DNA of 59,377 nt. It comes from Ophiosphaerella korrae (taxonomy: Eukaryota > Ascomycota > Dothideomycetes > Pleosporales > Phaeosphaeriaceae). The stretch covers positions 1 through 59,377 of the forward strand of contig JALNQF010000256.1 of the NCBI GenBank assembly GCA_028456385.1. The letters are read 5' to 3'. A program made the position numbers and the translations under genes. Positions 1 through 12,040 of the stretch are shown here, in pieces (the stretch's first letter is position 1; the number at the start of each line of letters is the position of its first letter). Under the pieces are notes generated by a model that made no database searches, had not been told where the DNA came from, and worked only from the letters and a program-made list of their open reading frames with translations.

Positions 1-285
1 TAGTTAAAGGATTAAATTACTAATACTATCCTAATAATACGTATTACTAATAACTATATACTTACTATAATCTATAATCTATATTTACTAAGATTAATAG
101 ATTATAGATTAGCTTAATCTATAATCTACTACTACTAAGAGTCTATAGATTATAGATTACTCTAGGTATCTTAATTATACGTAGTTTCCTAATTAAGGTC
201 GTTACTCTACTCGTCCTATACTTTGTTAGCGCCTAGACTAGGACTAATTAGTTCTATCTCGATTTCTTCTATTACGCCTATAACA
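1..285 (-). repeat. 3' LTR of element 1, partial (family A)
   Basis: This is the reverse complement of the family A LTR, aligned by eye to the LTRs at 23503-23932 and 30110-30539. It ends in CTATAACA, the complement of the TGTTATAG LTR start. It contains the inverted TAATCTATAATCTA / TAGATTATAGATTA array typical of this family. About 145 bp of the U5 side lie outside the window. Confidence 0.9.
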
Positions 286-3200
286 CTATCTCCTCTTCTA
301 AGTAGACCTTAGTTTATCTATCTTAAGGCTAAAGTTATTAACTTAGTTTCTTTATTAATGTAGAGTTCTTTATCCTCTCTAATACCTATTTTATCTACGC
401 GTTATTACTATCTTCTTACTAATTGTATATTGCGCAATAGTGTTAAAATATTTTCTTATTCTTGTTATACTTCTCCTAAGTTAAACCCTAAGTCTCTTCT
501 TTATATTATTTCCGTAAATAATAGTAAGGCTTATAAGGTATATATTTACGCAAATATGCGTAGTTCTTATAACGTATCTAGTGTTTCTCTTTCTAAGTGT
601 ATATTTATTACACTTATTCTTATGTCTAGGCTTAATAATAATAGGAAAAGCTATTAACTAGACTTAAGAGAAATTACTATCTTAAATTATAGAGGCTAAA
701 GCTAAGCGTAAGCGTATCTAGGAGCTTGCGTAGAGTAAGCTAGTAGAGAATTAAGCTCGTCTCTCTTATCTTTATAAGATAAAGGCCTTAAATAATAAGA
801 AATTAGCTAAGTAGTTAGTAGCTCTAGAAGCTAAGCTAGATCTAGATAAGGCGTTTAGTGTTACTATAGCAGGTCCTACGCTAGACGTCTCTATTATCTC
901 TCTATCTATTGTTAGTAATATTAATTCTCTTAGTTCGCTACTAGGCGTTCTAGAGGGTTTTAATTTTAGAACTCCTCTAATTTCTTAGGGTAGTTAAGAT
1001 TATCTTCTAGTTCCTATATTTCTTCTTATAGTTATCTTTTTCTATCTATACCTATCTATTTTACTAGATAGTAGTTTCTACTATTATAGAACTAGTATAC
1101 TAAGATTTCTTTTACTTTCTATTCTTCTTATTCTCTATATATATCTACTTTATATACTAGTAGTTCTACGTTTTATAGTACTATCTTAAGTAGTACTACG
1201 TAGAAGGTTAGGTATATCCTTATTTTATTTAGTAGCTTTAGTTTAAATATAACTAGCGTAACTTCTTTCTTAATTTTGTATAGTCTTATCTTAACGTAGT
1301 CTAGTTTTAAGCTTAGTCTCTTACTCTTAATGTTTTTCTACACTAACTATACTTTTTCTCCCTTTTTAAATTAGAGTCTTTCTTTATACTTCTTATTATA
1401 GTGCTTAGCTATATAATTATGTAAGAATTCTGCGTCCTATCTTAGTTAATCCTATATATTCTTAAGTCTATTAGCGAAGTTTTTTCCTCTTAGGGACTAA
1501 GATATCTAGTTTCTTAGTATCTAGTATATATTAGGCTTAAATCCGTAGTTTATAAAGAAGAGCGTTACTCCTATTACTACATTCTTTACGCTGTTATATA
1601 CTAGTTGTACTATAGGTAATAGTTATACCTAGTTGTTTTAGTTGTAATTAAGGTAGTATCTTAGGTATTGTTCTACTATTTAATTTATACGTTCTAATTA
1701 TCTGTCTGTCTATAGGTAGTATGCTATTAATATTGTATATTTAATTCCTAATTGTACTATTATTGTTCCCTATAGTTTTAATATAAATCTTACGTCTCTA
1801 TCTATAATAATCTTGTCTAGTAGTCTGTATTAGCTAATTATAGTTCCTAGAACCTAGTATACTATAACTTCTATTCTACTTTTCTCTTTATATAGTCTAA
1901 AGTATAAGTACTTTGTAAGTTTATCTACTATTATTAGGATTCTATTGTACTTAACTCCTAATATTAGGTCTTTAGACTTAGGTAATTTTGTAATAAAGTC
2001 TATTGTAATAATTCCCTATAGTTATTCTAGTATCTCTATTAGTTATAGTATTCTATATAGTGCGTGTCTATTATATTTGTTTCTATAGTATTCTATATAG
2101 TCTTGTAGTACTTCTATTACTAGTTGTCTTACCTTTAGGATATAGTAGTCTCTTAAAAGTCTATCTAGTATCTTATTAATACCTTAGTGTCTATATACTA
2201 GCAATTTGTAGAACTATTATATAAATTCTCTTTAGATCTTTCCTAGAATATATGTTCTTCTATAGGCTTATACTAGTCTTTCTTAAGTTTCTAGTTTTTC
2301 TATTTCTTTAGATACTTCTTGCGTTATTTTCTAAATCTATTTATCTAGCTTACTACTTATTCTTTTAAGTGTTACAGCTATTTTAAGTGTATTTAGGACT
2401 AAATATCTTTCTTTGTTCTTAATTAGAACTATACTAGTAGCGCTTACTTCTTCTTATAAGTCTAGTCTTCTACTAAGAGCGTCTATAAATTAGTTATCTT
2501 TCTCTTTTATATATATTATTTCTATATTAAATATTAATAGAAACTCTTACTATCTTATATAGCGTTATAATAGTTCTTTATTTATTATAAATCTTATAAG
2601 GTTCTTATAGTCTATATAGACCTTTGTCTAATATTTTACTCTTTATAAATATACTCTCTATTACTTAAATACTTTGTATATTACTAGTATCTCTTTGTCG
2701 TAGATTAGATAATTAAGCTCTACTAGCTTTATTTTCTTAGAAAAGTATTTAACTAAATACTCCTTATTAGTTTCTAGGTCTTCTTGTATTAGTGCTATTC
2801 TATAGACTAAGTTAGACGCGTCTGTCTTTACTACTACTAGTAGGTCTAGGTTGTATATTCTAATAACTAGGTTTTCTATAAACTTTCTTTTAATTTTCTT
2901 AAATACTTTATTGTATTCTCTTATCTACTTAAATAGCGTATCCTTTTTTATAAGTCTAGTTATTAGTTCTATATCTTCTAACTATCCTATTATTAACTTT
3001 CTATAAAAGTTAGCTAACCTATAAAATTGTTATACCTCTTTTAGGTTTTTTAGTATTAGCTATTCGTTAATTAATCTAATCTTCTCTAGATTAATCTTGA
3101 TTTTTCCTAGTTTAATAATAAATCTAAGGAAGTCTATTTCCTTTATATAAAATTTGCATTTTCTTATTTTTAGAAATAGTTTATTTTCTACTAGTTTCTC

Positions 3201-6200
3201 TAGTACTTTGTATACGTATTATACGTGTTCTTCCTCTATTTCTAAAAATATAAGGATGTTATCTAGGTATATAAATATAAATACGTCTAAGTACTCTCTT
3301 AGTACTATATTAATCCTTTCTTAGAATACTACTAGTGCGTTTATTAAGCTAAATAGTATAACTAGATATTTGTATAGTCTATACTATATTCTAAACGCTA
3401 TCTTCTATTTATCTCCTTTTTTAATTCTAATCTAGTAGTACGCGTTCTAAATATCTAGTTTTATAAAGATTCTTGCTTTTTATAATCTATCTTGTATTCT
3501 ATCTATTTGTAGTAATAGATATTAGTTCTTGTTTATAATTGCGTTAGTTTTCTTAAAATCTACGTAGAGTTTCTTGTTGCTCGTTCCTTTTTTATCTACA
3601 AATATAAGTCTATATACTACTAAGGATTTAGATTCCTTTATCTATCCCTTTTTTATTACGTTCTAGATAAATGTTTATTTAATTTTAGATTCTTCTTCTA
3701 TTTTCTAGTAGACTAGGCTCTATCCTACGTCTTTACCTTCTACTAGTTCTATCGCTAGGTCCTATAGTTAATATTCTAGAAGGTAATCTTTAGGTTCTAT
3801 AAGTTGTTTTTCCTATTTCTTATATTTTTTAGAGAATTCTCCTTTACAAGTACTTATATTAGCTTTTAACGTGTCTATTCTATAGTAGTTAATTTTTCCT
3901 ATTCTCTAATTAATCTATAGGTTAGTTATTTGTAACTATAGTATTCCTAGTATTATATCTTGTTTGTTATTAATTGTCGTTATATCTATAACTATGTTCT
4001 TAATTATTATTCCTTCTAGTTTTAACGTAGAGAGAACTATTTTGAATCTAATAGGTTCTTAGAATAGTTTTCCTTTAATTATACTTAATTATTAAAGATA
4101 TTTCTTTATTATATACCTTATTCCTTGTATTTCTATAAACTTCTTTAATATAAAGTTTCTCGTAGCTCTACTATTAATTATTAATTGTACTTTTCTTTCT
4201 TAGTAAGTACCTGTTTTTATAATATATAGGCCTCTTACGCCTTCTAGCTATTCTTACTTAGGTATTTTTATAAACTATCTATCTTTCTTAAGCTATAGGC
4301 CTACTTTAAGCTTATATTCTTCGTGTTTTAAGTATTTATTATATATACACTTGTACTATAGTCCTCTTTAGACGTATTTTTTAGATAGTTTTAGACTAGG
4401 TCTTACTACTACGTATCTATCTTCTAGGATTATTTCTTATCCTTAGATATCTTCTACTAGGATTACTTTTATGTAGTTATAGCCTCTTCTCTATATAGGC
4501 TATATATTATTATTTACTTTAGAGTTTCTATATATAATATAATTCTTATCTAGGTATAATATCTATAATACTTTAAAGTGTACTAGATGTTTTAGGTCTA
4601 TTAGTTTGTTATCCCCTTCCTAGTACTTATCTCTTCTAGGTGTGTCTATTATTAGGATATAGTATACTACTAGTACTTTTAGTGTGTAGGCTTTATTAAT
4701 CTATTATATTTTTCTTGTAAGGTACTACTATTCTTTTTATATAGGTATTCTTCCTACTATAACTATATATTACTTTATCTATTCTTAAAATAGTATAAAC
4801 TTTATTTCCTTAAGATTACGTTCTTTCTAGTCTTTATACGCTTCCTCTATACTTATAACTATTAAGTATATTTAAATAAATCTCTATTCTTTGTTTTATT
4901 CTTCTATATCTATTATTGTATAGCTATTATAGCTATATATATCTAGCTAGGTATACTCTATACTTTTTATACTAACTTATTTCTTACTTTCTTGTAGTTC
5001 TTTAGAGGAAGCCGTAGTAGTCTCTTTATCTAGTACTTATCCTTCGGCCTAGATTAATAGGGTCTAAAGTTCTTCCCTTTCTAAGTCTTCTATTAGTAAG
5101 TCTATTACATAGGCTATCTCTTCTAGCTATACTTTTATTCTACTTTCTTTTATTATAGCTACTTTATATCTCTATTTTTATAGAAACTATACTACTCTCT
5201 ATTTACTAGAAAGATATATATAGTAGTTGTTGTTATAACAAAAGGTCTAATAGAGTATTGTATATTATACTTCTTTACTCCCTACTACTTTCTCTTAAGG
5301 TTTAGCTTATACTTTTAGTACTTCTTTCTTGTTCTTAGTTGTTTTTAACTAAGTTTCCTTATCTTTTCTTAGGTTCTTACTTCTATAGTCTTTTGCGAAG
5401 TGTCCTAGTTTCCTATATTTATAGTATACTGTATCTCTTTTCTTTTATAATTAGTAGTCTTTCGCGTAGTAGCTTTTCTTGCTATAGTTAAAGTACGTAA
5501 AGTCTTTATTCTTCTTCCTCTTCTTGTCCTTATTAGCGTTAAGGATTATAAGGTCTCCCTTATCCTAATTCTAGGTATAACCTCTATACTTGTTCTTTTT
5601 CTATTCTCGAAGATTGTTATTAATTTATATTACCTATTATTTTAGGGCTTCTAGCGTTTAGGGTTTTTCTATGTAAATTATTTTGTATTAGATTTTTAAG
5701 TTTAGTCCTTGTTTAAATTGTAATATTAAGGCTAACTTATTCTACTCTATATTTTACAATAGTTATTTAAACTATAATACGTACTCTAGAACACTCTAGC
5801 TTTGTATAAGCTTTTCTAACTATTCTTCTACTTGTTAGGTAACGTCTATATCCCTAAATACTACTCTTATTCGTTTAGTAAAGTATTTGTAACTTCTAAA
5901 GATAGCTCTTGTTTTGTCCTTTTAGGTTATTAGAGCGTGTGTTGTATAATCTGTCTAGTAGGGTTTAAACTATCTTATTGTATTTTCTTTAAGATACATT
6001 CTAATATATATTACTTTCTTTTCTTCTATATTAAAGTGTAGTACTTATACGTCTATCTAGAGTTGTACTAAAGCTATAAAGAGTCTTAGTTTTTCTCTTA
6101 TCTTATTAAACTTCTTAAGGATAGGTATCTTAGGTAGTTTCTTTATTGCACTTATTTCTAGTCGTTAGGTAATTAGCTCTATCTAGTTCTAGCCTTTAAT

Positions 6201-6459
6201 AATAGCTTTAATTTATACTTTATTCTATTTTAAGTAGTTTTGTAGTTCTTTATTCTACGTTTCTAATGCTTTAATTACTATCTTTATATCTTCTTTATTG
6301 TTAATTAGTTTGTTTATATAATCCTTAATTATTTCCTATATAGTACTATCTAACTTATAACTACTCCTAGGGGCTTTACTTATTAAACTTTCTACTATCG
6401 TATTAGCTAGACTGTGCGCTACTTACGCTTTGCTTCTTGTAATAACTAAATTAGTAAAG
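286..6459 (-). pseudogene. Element 1 gag-pol polyprotein, RIP-inactivated
   Basis: This is the Gag-Pol polyprotein remnant of a Ty3/gypsy chromovirus, read on the minus strand. From its 3' end it holds the post-chromodomain extension (286-975), the chromodomain (about 976-1170), integrase, RNase H, and reverse transcriptase with a degraded YLDD box reading YLDN at 3258-3269. The protease motif DSGAT is changed to NSRAT at 4161-4175, and gag starts near 6459. In the zinc knuckle (5454-5495) all four ligands of C-X2-C-X4-H-X4-C are now Tyr codons, each explained by one RIP transition. Stops are TAA or TAG throughout. The ancestral function was replication and integration of the element; this copy cannot make protein. 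Confidence 0.85.
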
Positions 6460-6889
6460 TGTAATAGGCCTCCTATCGTTAACTATAGGTACCTATCTTA
6501 GAAGAGTTAGTAGATTGCGAGGTAATAACAAAAGTTTGTATAGAGATCTATAATAACTATAAATAATAAAAGATGTTTTGCAACTATCTTGTATTAGCGT
6601 TCTGTAGTTAAAGGATTAAATTGCTAATACTATCCTAATAATGCGTATTACTAATAACTATATACTTACTATAATCTATAATCTATGTTTACTAAGATTA
6701 ATAGATTACAAATTAGCTTAATCTATAATCTACTACTACTAAGAGTCTATAGATTATAGATTACTCTAGGTGTCTTAATTATGCGTAGTTTCCTAATTAA
6801 GGTCGTTACCCTGCTTGTCCTATACTTCGTTAGCGCCTAGACTAGGACTAATTAGTTCTATCTTGATTTCTTCTATTACGCCTATAATA
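6460..6889 (-). repeat. 5' LTR of element 1 (family A)
   Basis: This 430-bp LTR in reverse orientation starts TGTAATAGG and ends CCTATAATA (from CCTATAACA). It is the same length as both LTRs of the complete family A element. It adjoins the gag start at 6459 and the interrupted gag of element 2 at 6890. Confidence 0.9.
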
Positions 6890-8225
6890 TATTTCTTTTA
6901 GCTATACTTTTATTCTTTCTTTTATTACTACTACTCTATACTTTTATAAAAACTATCCTACTCTCTATTTACTAGAAAGATATATATAGTAGTTATCTTT
7001 ATAATAAAAAGTCTAATAAAGTATTATATATTGTATTTCTTTACTCCTAGCTACCTTTTCCTAAGGTTTAGCCTATACTTATAGTGTTTCTTTCTTTTTC
7101 TCTATCGTCTTTAACTAAGTTTCCTTATCTTTTTTATAGTCTTTACTTTTATAGTCTTTTATATAGTATCCTAGTTTCTTATATTTATAATATACTATAT
7201 CCTTTTTCTTCTTTAATTAGTAGTCTTTTACGTAGTAGCCTTTCTTACTATAGTTAAAATACGTAAAGTCTTTATTCTTCTTTCTCTTTCTATCTTTATT
7301 TACGTTAAGGATTATAGGGTCTCTAGTGTCCTAGTTTCTAGTTTAGCTACTATACTTATTCTTTTTCTATTCTTAAAGGTTATTATTAATTTAGATTACC
7401 TATTATTTTAGAGCTTCTAGTGTCCTAGGTTTCTCTATATATATTATTTTGTATCGAATTTTTATATTTAGCCCTTGTTTAAATTGTAATATAAAGGCTA
7501 ATTTATTCTATTCTATATTTTAGCTTAGTTATTTAAATTATAATACGTATTCTAAAACACTCTTGTTCTATATAAGCCTTTTAAGTTTTTCTTTAGCTTA
7601 TTAGGTAATATCTATATCTCTAAATACTACTCTTATCTATTTAGTAAAGTATTCGTAGCTTCTAAAAATAGCTCTAGTTTTATCCTTTTAGGTTATTAGA
7701 GAATACGTTGTGTAATCTATCTAGTAAGGCTTATACTATCTTATTACGTCTTCTTTAAGGTATAGTCTAATATATATTACCTTCTTTTCTTTTATATTAA
7801 AGTATAGTACTTATATATCTATCTAGAGTTGTACTAACGCTATAAAAGGTCTTAATTTTTCCCTTATTCTGTTAAACTTTTTAAGGATAGGTATCTTAGG
7901 TAGTTTCTTCGTTGCACTTATTTCTAGTTATTAAGTAATTAGCTCTATCTAGTTCTAGCCTTTAATAATAGCTTTAATTTATACTTTATTCTATTTTAAG
8001 TAGTCTTATAGTTCTTTATTCTACGTTTCTAGTACTTTAATTACTATCTTTATATCTTCTTTATTATTAATTAGTTTATTTATATAGTCCTTAATTATTT
8101 CCTATATAGTACTATCTAACTTATAACTACTCCTAGGGGCTTTACTTATTAAACTTTCTACTATTATATTAGCTAGACTATACGCTACTTACGCTTTACT
8201 TCTCGTAATAACTAAATTAGTAAGG
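6890..8225 (-). pseudogene. gag fragment of element 2, RIP-inactivated
   Basis: This is the N-terminal two thirds of a gypsy Gag plus the start of the linker to protease, on the minus strand. The knuckle remnant is at 7220-7261; its first, fourth, ninth and fourteenth positions read Tyr where Cys, Cys, His and Cys are expected. The 5' end of gag at about 8225 abuts the LTR and carries the segment, conserved in every copy, that follows the LTR. Gag forms the virus-like particle and packages element RNA. This copy is cut by element 1 and full of TAA and TAG stops. Confidence 0.8.
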
Positions 8226-8630
8226 TGTTACTAGCTTACTAGGGTTAACTTCCTAATAGCCTAGATAGGTATTAGTAGATTATAAAGTAATAATAAAAGC
8301 TTATATAGTAATCTACAATAGGCTATAAATAATAGAAGATATTTTATAACTATCTTTGTATTATCGCTCGTAGTTAATAATTAAATTACTAATACTATCC
8401 TAATAATACACATCTCTACTAACTATATAGTAATAATATCTTAGCAGCTTCGTTGCTTTATATTTGCTAAGATCGCGAATTTACGAATTTGTTACGTGTC
8501 TATATTGTAGTTAGCTTTCTAGTTAGACTTATTATCCTATAGGTCGTTACCCTACTTATCTTATACTTCGTTAGCAGCTAAGCGTAGACTAATTAGTTCT
8601 ATCTTAGTTTCTCTTATTACTACTATAATA
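8226..8630 (-). repeat. 5' LTR of element 2 (family D)
   Basis: This 405-bp LTR in reverse orientation begins TGTTACTAGC and ends CTATAATA. Its U5 side resembles family B and the shared LTR at 37713-38143. Its U3 matches the 3' LTR of element 6 (49130-49589), including AT-rich CGCGAATTTACGAATTT-like units near 8472. Confidence 0.8.
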
Positions 8631-9804
8631 TACCTACTTAAGACTCTTTACTAGTATAACTTTACTAATATTTAATATTTTTAAAAACTTTTTTTATAAT
8701 AATAACTATTAAGGTTTATAGAATAGATATACACTTAAATCTTTTTATAATCTACTTTACTACTAATATAAATAACTTTTTAAAATAGCTTTTCTTTTTT
8801 ATACCTAGTATTTTTCTTTAAAGTATAATAACTTTACTTCTAGTAAACTTAAAAAGATAATTTTTTATTATCTTTAAATATGTAGTAAATTACTTTAAAA
8901 TTATCTTAGAATTATCTAATTATATATATTATTAAGAAAGTTATTAAGTAGTAAAGATAAGGTATTTTAAAACTAACTTTAACTTTTATATTTAAGACTT
9001 AATACTCTTATTACTTTATATAATTTTAATATATTATAGATAAGTTTTATAGTATATAATCTAATACTTATAAAATTAATTTAGTTAAACTAAAATATTT
9101 TTAAAAATACTCTATCTATTTATATAGCTTTATAATAATATTAAGACCTTAGAACTAAGTAAGAGTAATAAAGGTAAGTAAGCTTCTATAAGATAAGTAA
9201 GGGTAATAAATAAGTTAGTTACTTAACTTAATTAATAGTTAGCTTTTATTAGAGTATTACAAGGTATATAAGTATTAATAAGTAAATAAGAATCTAATTA
9301 AAGTATTAGTTATAATACTCTATTAAGATAAGAAGTAAAGAAGAAATTAAATATAATAGTCTATAAAGGTCTATTAATATTCTTATATACTTACTATTTA
9401 GTATTTATTCCTAAGTACTTACTCTAAAGCGTTTACTCTAAAGTACTTATTTTTAAACGTTTACTTTAAAGTATTTACTCTAAAGTATTTACTACTAAAT
9501 AGTTATATATTCTACTATACTATATTACCTAGCTTAATTACGTATAATATAATAGCTTACTTACTACTTAGTATTATAATACTATCTTCTTTTCTTATAC
9601 TAGGTCTATCTTTAAGCTTAAGCCTCTATTAGCTAAGTTTAGCTTATAAGTAGTTTACTTTACCTTTTAGTTAAAAACTATCTTACTATAATATTACCTT
9701 TCTTTTTATTTTATAGACTTTATCTCTTATTAGAAATCTTTACTATAAACTATATTTCTAAAATAGTTTATCTATATTATTTTCTTTTAAGTATTTTTAA
9801 TTTT
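8631..9804. other. AT-rich single-copy-looking spacer, left half
   Basis: About 1.17 kb that matches none of the retrotransposon parts in this window. CpA and TpG are again almost absent, so it has been through RIP or is RIP-leakage DNA. I see no convincing coding frame. It contains a seven-unit 14-bp tandem repeat at 9401-9498. With 10268-11578 it formed one stretch of about 2.5 kb before the solo LTR at 9805 inserted. Confidence 0.6.
9401..9498. repeat. 14-bp tandem repeat, 7 units
   Basis: Seven units in exact 14-bp register with consensus GTATTTACTCTAAA. Units start at 9401, 9415, 9429, 9443, 9457, 9471 and 9485. Several unit differences are C/T or G/A, as RIP produces, but a few are transversions. 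There is no indel between units. Confidence 0.85.
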
Positions 9805-10267
9805 TATAATAGGCCTTCTATTATTAACTATAGGTAGCCTATCTTATAAAAGTTAGAAGATTAGGAGATAATAATAAAAGCTTGTATAGTAATCTATAAT
9901 AACTAAGAATAATAGAAGATATCTTATAACTATCTTGTATTAGCGTTCTATAGTTAGAAGATTAAATTACTAATACTATTCTAATAATATAAGTTATAAT
10001 AACTATATATATTTATTAATCTATTTATATAACTTTATAGATTACTCTAATCTATTATATATATTTATAGATTACTCTAATCTATTATACGTATTTATAG
10101 ATTACTCTAATCTATTATATATATTTATAAATTACTTTACGTCTTATATATCTAAGTTATAGTAAGCTTCTTAATCTAGGTTATTACTTTACTTATCTTA
10201 TACTTTATTAGTATCTAAGTGAAGATTAATTAGCTCTATCTCGATTTCTTTTATTATACCTATAATA
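9805..10267 (-). repeat. Solo LTR (family E) with 5-bp target duplication
   Basis: This 463-bp LTR in reverse orientation runs from TATAATAGG to CCTATAATA and is flanked by ATTTT on both sides (9800-9804 and 10268-10272). It resembles the 5' LTR of element 3 (11579-12040). A solo LTR arises when the two LTRs of a full element recombine and delete the interior. It contains a 30-bp tandem repeat at 10034-10140. Confidence 0.9.
10034..10140. repeat. 30-bp tandem repeat inside the solo LTR
   Basis: About 3.5 copies in exact 30-bp register, with units starting at 10034, 10064, 10094 and 10124. Each contains TAGATTACTCTAATCTA, itself a near-palindrome with arms TAGATTA and TAATCTA. Confidence 0.85.
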
Positions 10268-11578
10268 ATTTTATTATACTAGATTCTACTCTAAAGTATA
10301 CTATAACAAAAGTTTATTAAATACTTAAGACTCTTATAAACTCTAGTACAAGTTAGAAGTAAAGCTAATATACTAAAGATTATAATATTATATAGTTATA
10401 ATCTAAAGTAGAGCTAGTATACTATATAGGCGTATAAAAGGCTTAATACTTACAAAGAAAGTAAAGTAAGTATTATTCTCTCTTAGATACTAGTAGTACT
10501 ATTAAATACTATCTATTATCTCTTTACTATCTCCTATAGCCTATAGCAAGTACTATTATCTTCTAGCTACCTCTTAATATATACTAAGTATACTTATATA
10601 AAGTATCTTTATATTAATATAACTTAGAAATCTCTTAATAGAACTTATAAAAAGTTTTATAAAAAGGTTAATAATAATAAAAAACTTTTTACTATTATTA
10701 TTACCTATTTACTATATAATAAGAAAATATTAAAATCTACTAAAGAGCGTACTTATTATAAAGCCTTATACTTAGTATTAGAGTTAAAGTAAGAAAGTAA
10801 TAAAGTTTTAGTATAAGTTCTTAACTATTTTACTACTTTTATTAAAGTTACTTCTTCTTTTACTATTTAGTCTATTATTAGCTTATTAGATAAATTTATT
10901 ATAACTAAAGGTACTTTATAAGCTCTATATAGTTAAGCTTATTATTAAACTTTTTACTACTAATATATCTATTATATCCTAGCTATAGCTTTGTATATCT
11001 TATATATCCTAGTATATAGTACTTATTTCTTACTTTCTTAAGTATCTACTAATAATTCTATAGATTAGCTTTAAGTTCTTATATATTTTTACTTACTAAG
11101 TAGCCTTTCTATTTTACTAGCTACTTTTAGAGAAACTATATACTTTAGAAAGTATTACGTCCTATTTTTTAATATCTCTATAAGTCTTTAACTTTAAACT
11201 TATTATCTTCTTTCTTTTAATATTAGAATTATTACTATACTAGTATTTTTAGCTTAGCTAGTTCTAGTAAGCTTATATAGAACTTAGAGTATACTTTAGT
11301 ATTTTTAAGTAGTTCTAGTATTTTTATAACTAGCTTATTATCTTCTTTAACTAAAAATAGTCTAACCTTAATATAGTCTAACTTCTTACTAAGTTACTTT
11401 ATTTATAGATTCTTTATATAAAGATATACTTTATCTCTTTTTTTAGCTAAAGTACTATTTTTTATTTTCTATTAATATATAAAATACTTTATTTTTAAAC
11501 TTTTTCTAGTTTCTATTTTATCTTATTATAGAGTTCTTATATATCTTTAACTCTAACTAATACTACTTCTATTTTAGG
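10268..11578. other. AT-rich single-copy-looking spacer, right half
   Basis: About 1.3 kb unrelated to the retrotransposons here; it is the continuation of 8631-9804 across the solo LTR. A plus-strand frame from about 10586 to 11300 is broken only by TAA and TAG and might be a RIP-destroyed gene, but I recognise no domain, so I do not call one. A 40-bp near-palindrome lies at 10666-10705. Confidence 0.45.
10666..10705. repeat. Imperfect 40-bp palindrome
   Basis: The left arm begins GGTTAATAATAATA and the right arm ends TATTATTATTACC. Together they form a near-perfect inverted repeat around an A/T-rich centre. No function is evident; it may be the end of an old insertion or simply AT-rich sequence. 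Confidence 0.4.
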
Positions 11579-12040
11579 TATTATAGGCGTAATAGAAGAA
11601 ATCGAGATAGAACTAATTAGTCTTAACTTAAGTACTAACAAAGCTTAAGATAAGTAAAGTAATAACCTTAATTAGGAAACAACCTATAATTAAGATACGT
11701 AGTAGTAATCTATAGTTATATATAGATAGATTAAGAGTAATCTATAATAATATATATATAGATTAAAGTAATCTATAATTACCTATAAATAGATTAAGAG
11801 TAATCTATAGTATTATATAAATAGATTAGTATAAGTATATAGTTAATAAGATATATATTATTAGGATAGTATTAGTAATTTAATCCTTTAACTATAGAAT
11901 GCTAATATAAGACAATTATAAAATATCTTCTATTATTTATAGTTATTATAGATTATAATATAAGCTTTTACTATTACTTCTTAATCTACTAATAACTCTA
12001 GAAGGGTTACCTATAGTTAATAATAGAGTAACCTATTATA
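11579..12040 (+). repeat. 5' LTR of element 3 (family E)
   Basis: A 462-bp LTR starting TATTATAGG (from TGTTATAGG) and ending CCTATTATA (from CCTATTACA). It has roughly 30-bp tandem AATCTATA-containing units between about 11705 and 11830, as in the solo LTR. The left flank is TTAGG; the matching right flank is lost. Confidence 0.85.

Larger units (their letters stand above)
1..6889 (-). mobile_element. Element 1: full-length Ty3/gypsy chromovirus, family A (window cuts its 3' LTR)
   Basis: This is a minus-strand LTR retrotransposon. It has a 3' LTR (cut by the window start), a 3' extension, chromodomain, integrase, RNase H, reverse transcriptase, protease, gag and a 5' LTR. The visible 6,889 bp plus about 145 bp of missing LTR give the same total as the complete family A copy at 23503-30539, so no large indel is present. 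It interrupts the gag of element 2, which resumes at 6890. The left target-site copy is outside the window, so the duplication (TATTT on the right) cannot be confirmed. All reading frames are destroyed by TAA and TAG codons. Confidence 0.9.
6890..8630 (-). mobile_element. Element 2: 5' part of a family D Ty3/gypsy element, split by element 1
   Basis: Minus-strand remnant with a gag fragment (6890-8225) and a complete 5' LTR (8226-8630). Its gag starts abruptly at 6890, in a segment that in other copies sits inside gag-pol downstream of the knuckle. This shows that element 1 inserted here. The rest of the element must lie upstream of the window. Confidence 0.85.

Noticed and set aside
430..657. 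75-codon plus-strand ORF, one of four related short ORFs in the window
   Set aside because: It lies antisense to the Pol extension of element 1 and is open mainly because CAA-to-TAA changes on the pol strand read as Leu on this strand. It recurs antisense to the same region in other copies (21308-21538, 29738-29947), so it is a shadow of the extension.
10586..11300. Degraded protein-coding gene on the plus strand
   Set aside because: The frame is broken only by TAA and TAG but shows no recognisable motif, and in RIP-treated AT-rich DNA that alone is weak evidence.
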